A stretch of 64,000 nt of DNA from Batillaria attramentaria (taxonomy: Eukaryota; Mollusca; Gastropoda; Batillariidae): the NCBI GenBank assembly GCA_018292915.2, contig JACVVK020000148.1, positions 656,001 to 720,000 on the forward strand, written 5' to 3'. This document shows positions 57,139 to 64,000 of this stretch, in pieces. The notes under the pieces were generated by a model. The model did not search any database and had not been told where the DNA came from. It saw only the letters and a list, made by a program, of their open reading frames with translations. A program made the translations under genes and the position numbers. The stretch's first letter is position 1. Each line of letters begins with the position of its first letter.

Positions 57139-57885
57139 ATGAACACGTTCTTCTTGTGTTCATTCATACTCTTGACTGGTGCGGTAGTGAGAGTGAAGGG
57201 TGACTGTGTGATCGAAAATCCCCTCATATGCGGTGAGCAAAGAAAACTCTTTCTTTGTTTTGTTTTGTTTTGTCTTGTCTTGTTTGTTGTTATTGTTGGT
57301 GTTGTTGTTGTGGTTTTTGCGTTTCCGAAACGTAATCCGAGTCTTCTTTCACACCGTAAGGTTGATACATGAAAGGCACTGAACAAGGAAAAAAACAAAC
57401 ACGCTTTCTGGGTTTTTGTTGTTATTGTTGTTGATGATGATGGATTTGTTGTTGATCGTTAGTTTTTTGTTTTTTGGGTTTTTTCTTTTAAAATCAAACC
57501 GAGAGTCGAACTCACTACTCAAGCAGTGACAGTGCAACGCTTGTGCAACCACTTCGGCTAACCCAGCTCCCTGTAAATTCTCATGACGAATATATCAAAC
57601 TTAAAGTAACAACTGCCTTCAGCCCCATTGCTATCGTTTCTTCTGAACAGTATGGCCATCGACAAACCAAACTCATTTGCCAGTTACCAACTCGGGCAGT
57701 TTGGTGTGACTGACAAAGGGACAAAGAAAAATCGTCCATTGACGTTTCGGCGTTCTTTCCAGATCCATCGGCAGCTCAAGTGGTGAAAAAGTTCACGATC
57801 AATTCTACCTGTTCTGATCAAGTGGGCCAAGTGCTGAATCTGAAAGAAGGCGAGACCTATGAGATGAATGCAGAATTTGTTCAAG

Positions 57886-57929
<44 letters not shown>

Positions 57930-58864
57930 GTACATACTGAACCAGTTGCTCTTGGGATGTGTATTGTATTGTATTGTATTGTATTGTATTGTATGGTATG
58001 GTATGGTATGGTATTGTATTGTATTGTATTGTATTGTATGGTATGGTATGGTATGGTATTGTATTGTATTGTATTGTATTGTATTGTATTGTATTGTATT
58101 GTATCGTATGTATTGTATTGTATTACAGTATTGTATCGTATGTATTGTATTGTATTACAGTATTGTATCGTATGTATTTTATTGTTTTAAATTGCGTTGC
58201 ATTGCACTGCATTGTGTTGCCCGTATTGCATTTACAAAGTGTGTCCCTGCTGCATCTAGATGAGGACGTGGAGAAGGCCAAGTCTGTTGCCGTGTTGTTC
58301 GCTCCAGGAGTCGGTCTGATTACGACTGATGACCAAGTGTGCGACAAGCTCGACTGTCCGCTCCAACCCAATAAGACGTATAATGTGAAGTCTATGTTCG
58401 CCATGAAACCTGGCTTGTTATCGGCAATTGCTGTGAGTAACTTTACTGTTTTCTCTGCTGGTGATAATTGGTGGTGGTGTTGGTCGTGGCGAGCTCAATT
58501 AGACCACACAGGTTTGGGAGAGTGTTTGTTTGTTTAACTACATTTTAACCCTCGGGGGTGGGATGGGGAGCGCGTCGCCGCGGTGCAGCGCCACCCAACC
58601 TACCCATCCTAATTTTGATTTATACTTGGAGAGGAAAGCCGGATGACCCGGAGAGGAACCCCCAGGTGAGCAGCCCGGTAGCCAGGAAAAACCGGTACAT
58701 GTATCACATACATGTATCACACGCTGGACCTGGGATCGAACCCACGCCTCATCGCGTGGTCTGACGCGCTACCTACTAGACCACCGATCACGCCTAGACC
58801 ACCGAGTTTTGAGAGAAGAGGAGGATGGAGGTGGTGAGTGGGGCGTGTAGGGGTGGGGTGGAAT

Positions 58865-58958
<94 letters not shown>

Positions 58959-59192
58959 AGAGAGAAAGAGAGAGAGAGAGAGAGGACTCAACACAAGAGA
59001 GAGAGAGAGAGATATATATAACCACTCTGGCAACGTTATTTACAGAGAAACGCTAACGCCACATTAGGCTGGTGGCTGCTGAACGGCAAAAATCAGAACG
59101 TCTTCTGCCTAAGGGCTCAAGCTACCATGACGAAGCCAACTGATGCTCCACTTCAGTTCCAGTCGGAGCTATCCTTCACTACCGATCCCTGA
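57139..59192 (+). CDS. ML-domain lipid-binding protein, MD-2-like cysteine pattern, gene D (four coding exons, 178 aa)
   Basis: The exons are 57139-57232, 57763-57885, 58260-58432 and 59046-59192, with phases 1, 1, 0 and 179 codons with the stop. The ATG at 57139 opens a signal peptide (MNTFFLCSFILLTGAVVRVK). The mature part has DCVIENPLICG, then KKFTINSTCSDQVGQVLNLK, then QVCDKLDCPLQPNKTYNV, then ATLGWWLLNGKNQNVFC and a tail ending LSFTTDP. Exon 4 must begin at 59046, since using the next AG two bases on gives a stop. It is the closest paralogue of gene C, with identical lengths for exons 1-3, and is oriented head-to-head with it. Cysteines and sequons match B and C. Intron 2 is largely a GTATT/GTATG pentamer array. 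An AATAAA lies at about 59502. Secretion and lipid binding are inferred from the family. Confidence 0.87.
57480..57571 (-). mobile_element. tRNA-derived SINE head, different family, in intron 1 of ML gene D
   Basis: On the minus strand, GGAGCTGGGTTAGCCGAAGT contains an A-box-like TTAGCCGAAGTGG, and GAGTTCGACTC is a B-box. It is followed by an A-rich, AAC-repeat tail. No intact cloverleaf. Confidence 0.6.
57958..58190. repeat. Pentanucleotide (GTATT)n/(GTATG)n array in intron 2 of ML gene D
   Basis: About 40 units of GTATT with blocks of GTATG alternate, then decay into longer repeats (GTATCGTATGTATTGTATTA). The array ends about 70 bp before the exon 3 acceptor. Confidence 0.95.
58640..58798 (-). 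mobile_element. tRNA-derived SINE in intron 3 of ML gene D
   Basis: On the minus strand, GGTCTAGTAGGTAGCGCGTC is an A-box-like start and GGGTTCGATCCCAGG is a perfect B-box. The body has GGGTTCCTCTCCGGGTCATC and then CGGCTTTCC. The 5' end is at about 58798 and the tail boundary is unclear. Confidence 0.65.
58866..59010. repeat. Long (GT)n followed by (GA)n tracts in intron 3 of ML gene D
   Basis: About 45 GT units (58866-58955) are followed by GA-rich repeats, ending about 35 bp before the exon 4 acceptor. Confidence 0.95.
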
Positions 59193-60094
59193 ACAAGGAG
59201 AGATGCCAATCAGGGTTTTTTTCTGTAACTTTTCCAGAAAGGAGTCAAACTTACACATGTGATTTATCCGGATAAAACTTGAGTCTTTGAGTCTTTCAAG
59301 CGGCACAAGTTACAGAGGGGGCAGGGGTGCAGACAGGTACGCTCAGTTTGGTTAGTTTAAAGCACATGCATCCGGCGGGGTGTGTGTGTGTGGGGGGGGG
59401 GGGGGGTACAGAAAGCTGTCAAACTTACACCTGTAATTTAATTATCCGGTTAAAACTAGTGACTCAAATGATCGCCGTTGAATATGTTTGAAAATACGTA
59501 GCAATAAAAACGTTTGTGGGTCTTCACGATACATTAACAAGATGGCCACCAGCCCAATATGTTGTTTCCATTCAATGACATGCTGTAGTCACAGTCGTAG
59601 TCGTTGTGTCATGTATGCAGCCCGCGCGCACACGCCGGAACGCAAGCTCTCTGACATCAAGCATGCTGACATAAAGAAAGTACTGAAAACCCTTATCGTG
59701 CCTCTATGCACTTGCAAAAACCCAAACACATGAGGTCGTGTGAGCTCGCCTAGCTGGTTGACGTCACAACTTTTTGGCGTTTGCGAGGTTCTACATGGGT
59801 GAATGAATTCTTGTAATAAAGTCGTTCCCCTTTGACAGAGTTACTTCCCGCAGACCTGACTGACAGACGATTGCCTCTCTCTCTCTCTCTCTCTCGCCTT
59901 AGACGCGCGCTTGCGCGCGCACGCACGCACCCCCCCCCCCCCCTACACACACACACACACACATTATGCAAAGACCTTGGAATCAGAAAGACGCGTCACT
60001 CCTGCCCGAGTAAGAGAGACATATAGCGGGACAACGCGAAGAGTTGTCTGCCCGCATTAGCGCGCATCCTAGATCTGGCCCCTATAGTGACAGC
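59193..60094. other. 3' flank of ML gene D; no further gene seen
   Basis: The stretch contains a G run at about 59391-59406, CT and C tracts around 59876-59943 and AATAAA hexamers at about 59502 and 59816. Confidence 0.4.
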
Positions 60095-60230
60095 ATGGCG
60101 GAAAGTGGAAAGCGATCACAAAAGCCGGGCATGCAATTGTGTTCTGCGCCGAATTGTTCAAATAACAGACAAATATAAACGGGGAAATACTTCTTTTGAT
60201 ATTCCTGTTGAAAAACAAACATTTTTTTTC
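60095..60230 (+). pseudogene. Possible degraded THAP-type zinc-finger exon
   Basis: The ATG at 60095 opens a frame reading MAESGKRSQKPGMQLC then SAPNCSNNRQI before a stop at 60176. One base out of frame, the next stretch reads KRGNTSFDIPVEK. C-x4-C followed by a G-x-x-SF-x-x-P block is the layout of the N-terminal half of THAP domains, which bind DNA in host genes and P-element-like transposases. The later C-x2-H half is not visible. The fragment is short, so the call is tentative. Confidence 0.35.
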
Positions 60231-60403
60231 GCTTTCTTGTCAAAAAAAAAAAAAAAGACCTCAAGTGGTACGTGTGCATGCAGTGTAAACAAACAGTAAA
60301 CACACGCGGCTGACGCAGATACAGCGTAATTTTTTTTCCCCTGACAACTTTACAAATCACGGTGACTTAAATTGTGCTAGCGTCTACCTGCATCTAAATT
60401 CAG

Positions 60404-60466
<63 letters not shown>

Positions 60467-60729
60467 GTCACTCATACGGCGGCAGGCACGTTCATCGGCA
60501 CTTGTTCCAGTTCACATACTGTTGGGGGGAAATCTGTAGGTATGTACAGAACTCTTTTCTTAAAAATCAAGAGGTTTGCATGCAGTGTAAACAAACAGCA
60601 GTAAACACACGTGGCAGGCGCAGACATCAGGTTTTGGTGTGTTTTTGTTGTTTTGTTGGCGGTGGTGTTTTTTTTTTTAAACTTTACAAATAACGTTGAC
60701 TTGAACTGTGCTAGCGGCACGTTGCACTG

Positions 60730-60800
<71 letters not shown>
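60225..60800. repeat. Local tandem duplication, two diverged copies of about 240 bp
   Basis: Blocks GCATGCAGTGTAAACAAACA, then AAACACACG, then CTTTACAAAT, then GTGCTAGCG, followed by a CA tract, occur at about 60225-60462 and again at about 60545-60800. The CA tracts are at 60402-60463 and 60732-60799. Confidence 0.8.
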
Positions 60801-60802
<2 letters not shown>

Positions 60803-62319
60803 GAACAAAATCATCCGGCTGAACTTCATTCTAACCATTGTAAAACCATATCACAACATAGAATCTGCTGGATCGTCGGTCGCAGATATGATTAATGCTG
60901 AGTTAGCAGGAAGTATTCAGCGGATGCGTCCATCTTTGGATCTCTCGCACATTCGATCTTTCTGTGTTCCGTACTAGTTTTACTTGAACACATCGAACGA
61001 AATGCACTGCGAAGCCTACGTACAGCAGTGAAAGCCAAACTAGATCTTTCGTTCGTCCTCCGGAACTTTGAGAGTACTGTCTTATGTTTTCCATAGGCCT
61101 AAAACACATGCGAAATATATGGGGGGAGACCACCTGTCAGTCGCTGACATCTTCGTTTTTGCCGTTTATTTTGTTAAAATGTTTTACGGCGGCTAGTGTA
61201 GGGTTGGGTCAAACAAACAGACTTTTTACAAGCATGCGGATTCTATACTAAATTTACGCCAGTCACACGTCGTGGATGCGGCGATTTTGGTTTTCACGTG
61301 TGATACTATGTGTTATGTTTGGGAGAAAACATAATCTTGGCTCCAACTTCGATACCGATCTTGGCTCCAACTTCGATATCGTAGGCATACCTACCTCTAT
61401 TTTTCAAGGGGGAAATCTACAGAAAGGTTTTCCCGTTCCTGGTGTTCGCTTCTGACAGCAATTCGGCGCTGCACACCATTGCACGCGTGGTTTCTGGCTT
61501 TCTGCCATACTGCCATTACTGCGTAGATCTGCGGGATGCGCGCTAATGCGCGCAGACAACTCTTACGCGTTGTCCCTCAAAGGGAGGTAAGTGAACTATC
61601 TTTATGTTTCCAAGATCTTTGCATTATGTTTCTGAGTGTGAGTCAGTGGCAAAAACGAAACCCACTGAAATTCCCGCTTTCCACATGTCAAGTTGTAGAG
61701 ATCGCGAAAAGATACTGCATTTCGATGCAAAATAATTTCTAGACCATCCCAGAACATGCTGTCGCAGTAACGTCAGTAGATTACGTCACCTTGGAAAGAT
61801 ATCGAACCTTCCAGTAAGTTGAGAAATGTTCTAGATCTGACCTGTTCAGTACGTAAGCAGCCCTGCACAGCGTTCTGGGTTCTTCTTCTTTCATGAATTT
61901 GTTCTCCGTGCATATTCTGTTCATAAAGTATTGGAGTTGTATTCTGTTGTATCCCGTGTCTTCTCTGCGATTGCACGAAGATGGCGACATAGTAGAAGTA
62001 AAATACACCACGTCTCCAAACAGAGGAATTCGGAAAGAAAGTGGCGAGACACCCCCAAGAAAAAACAGCATCACGTCAATCAAACATGACGCACTTACTT
62101 TACGTCAGTGCGCGTGCGTCTCTTCTTCGATGTTTGTGAGGCGTGTGGCTTGTAGAGGAAATGTGGTGTGAGTACAAATTTTCGGGTCAACTGACGATAA
62201 CGGCTGCAGTGAATTTTTCTAATTTTTTTGTATATTTTTTATGGCACCCCAGGCTCATTATCTATGTATAGTAGGAGCGATTTTGAGATCTAAAGTGTGT
62301 TCACCAGCACTTTCATCAG
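60801..62319. other. No gene recognised
   Basis: Several short open frames exist on both strands, but none has a recognisable domain or a convincing exon structure. Confidence 0.35.
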
Positions 62320-63180
62320 GTACGGCTTACGCCAAAAGTATAAAAGCGACAACCTCCAAAATTCACTTAGTTGAGAGTCCGTATTCATGCTATCTATGCC
62401 CAAAAAATGGAGTGGTTTAGGTAAATATTACGCCTTTAAACGCCAGAAAGCCACTTGTTCTGAAAAGGGCGATAACTCGCAAATCATGTGTGCAATCGTA
62501 CCTGGATCGGGCCTTCTATTCAACAATCTTGATTCATTTGGAAACCCCAAATTTGAAATCGATCGGTTCAGTATTTTCGGAGAAATAGGCATCTGAACTG
62601 GGTTCACATGCAATGTCAACTCAGGCTCGGTTTACATGAAAACTATAAGAGCGACCATTTTCTAGTAGTGACTCTGTTCAGAGTCCGTATTCAAGCTATC
62701 TACTGCCAAAAAATTGAGTGATTTAAATAAATATTACGCCTGTACACGAAAGACAACCAACTTGTCTCAAAAGGGCGATAACTCGCAAATCATGTGTGCA
62801 ATCGTACCTGGATCGGGCCTTCTATTCAACAATCTTGATTCATTTGGAAACCCCAAATTTGAAATCGATCGGTTCAGTATTTTCGGAGAAATAGGCATCT
62901 GAACTGGGTTCACATGCAATGTCAACTCAGGCTCGGTTTACATGAAAACTATAAGAGCGACCATTTTCTAGTAGTGGCTCTGTTCAGAGTCCGTATTCAA
63001 GCTATCTACTGCCAAAAAATTGAGTGATTTGAATAAATATTACGCCTGTACACGAAAGACAACCAACTTGTCTCAAAAGGGCGATAACTCCCAAATCACT
63101 TAAGCAGTCATCACACGCTTGAATCGTCTAATGTAACATTTTGATATATTTGGATACCCCAAATTTGAAGCCATTCGGTT
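62320..63180. repeat. Three-copy 306-bp tandem repeat
   Basis: The word GAGTCCGTATTCA recurs at 62375, 62681 and 62987, exactly 306 bp apart, and GGGCGATAACTC recurs with the same spacing. Copies 1 and 2 are near-identical over their second halves. Copies 2 and 3 are near-identical over their first halves, while copy 3 diverges after about 63090. Short open frames in it (for example CAIVPGSGLLFNNLDSFG) are repeated with the unit and are probably not genes. Confidence 0.92.
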
Positions 63181-63211
63181 GAGTATTTTCGAAGAAACGG
63201 GCCCGGACACA

Positions 63212-63215
<4 letters not shown>

Positions 63216-63252
<37 letters not shown>
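63216..63252. repeat. (CA)n microsatellite
   Basis: About 18 CA units directly follow the end of the 306-bp array. Confidence 0.9.
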
Positions 63253-63256
<4 letters not shown>

Positions 63257-63678
63257 TCCACACAGACGGCACTCACTGAGGAGGAGAAGTGCGTTCGGAA
63301 CATCATACGCGTCAGCATCGATGACGCAAGTTTTCTTACGTCATTGTCAGAGTTACACTTGCAAAATCGTCTCTGCGGGAGATCGGCAGTGACGTGCGTT
63401 TGTACCACAGATGCTTGCCTATGAACGTGGAAATTTTAGCCCGTCCTATTATGTTGTTTCCATTACTATGGAAACAACATAAAAACTATTTAAAATCTTC
63501 TCTTACTGCTTTGTTTTTACGTTTTGCTCGAATGATGTGGTGTAACCTTGGGTCGGAGGATTCATGCATAACTGAACACTTTTGCTCGATATCATCATTT
63601 GGTTTGACAGATGTTTGAATCATGTGGATAAAAATATATTTTTATAAACTCCTGTGGTTAGTTCGCTAGACACTGATT

Positions 63679-63807
<129 letters not shown>

Positions 63808-64000
63808 CTTTACAGGAAAGAAGACTTTTAAAGGAGCTGTACTACCATTTTTATGCTCACAGATCGTTCTGAGCTGTTTTCGTTTATTTATCATCACTGA
63901 GACCACTTGGACACCTGGACAGTGACAGCGTATGTAATTACGCACGACTTAAAACTCTGATGAACAGATTGAGGCTTGCTTGTCAACAATGACATCTACG

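Noticed and set aside
57959..58263. Repetitive protein frames across the pentamer array
   Set aside because: A pentamer array keeps several frames open by chance; it lies between two clear exons of ML gene D.
62387..62902. Paired small proteins in the 306-bp repeat
   Set aside because: The frames are copied with the repeat unit, have no start or splice context and match no family.

Overview
This 64 kb window is eukaryotic nuclear DNA from an animal. Genes are split by GT-AG introns, start sites have Kozak-like context, and the window is very rich in dinucleotide repeats, poly-G tracts, tRNA-derived SINEs, 5'-truncated LINEs and small DNA transposons. The gene set (ZNF839-like, RMDN3-like, C16orf89-like and a small family of ML-domain lipid-binding proteins) and the repeat style fit a lophotrochozoan, most likely a mollusc and perhaps a gastropod. 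The species is inferred, not shown. All gene models were spliced by eye from reading frame, splice consensus and phase.

Layout. Bases 1-5160 hold no recognisable gene and are probably the 3' UTR and flank of the first gene; a short LINE fragment with target-site duplications sits here. Bases 5161-12708 (minus) are a six-exon ZNF839-like gene, 1179 aa, whose fifth intron carries a 1.9 kb inverted-repeat element. Bases 13717-15307 are copy 1 of a 1.6 kb repeat with cAMP-response-element-like sites and a SINE. Bases 17237-24112 (minus) are a nine-exon RMDN3/PTPIP51-like gene, 350 aa. It shares a 365-bp head-to-head promoter region with a six-exon C16orf89/UPF0764-like gene at 24478-32710 (plus), 806 aa, which has an inserted linker, a long acidic region and a C-terminal membrane segment. 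Four DNA elements with CAG-starting inverted repeats and 5- or 6-bp target duplications lie at 25492, 28801, 33014 and 45779.

The right third is a cluster of four ML-domain genes: A 39931-43510 (plus), B 47307-49303 (minus), C 50338-53750 (minus) and D 57139-59192 (plus). All have four coding exons with intron phases 1, 1, 0, a signal peptide and six cysteines. The cysteine spacing resembles MD-2 more than canonical NPC2. C and D are close paralogues in head-to-head orientation, with copy 2 of the 1.6 kb repeat between them. Intron 1 of C carries a minisatellite of about 23 copies of a 29-bp unit. Bases 59193-64000 contain a degraded THAP-like fragment, a local duplication, a 306-bp tandem repeat and dinucleotide tracts, but no convincing gene.

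How the genes work together: there is no sign of a shared pathway beyond the ML family. The shared promoter could co-express the RMDN3-like ER-mitochondria contact protein and the secretory C16orf89-like protein. The ML genes look like a local tandem and inverted expansion of secreted lipid-binding proteins. No prokaryotic, viral or CRISPR system is present.
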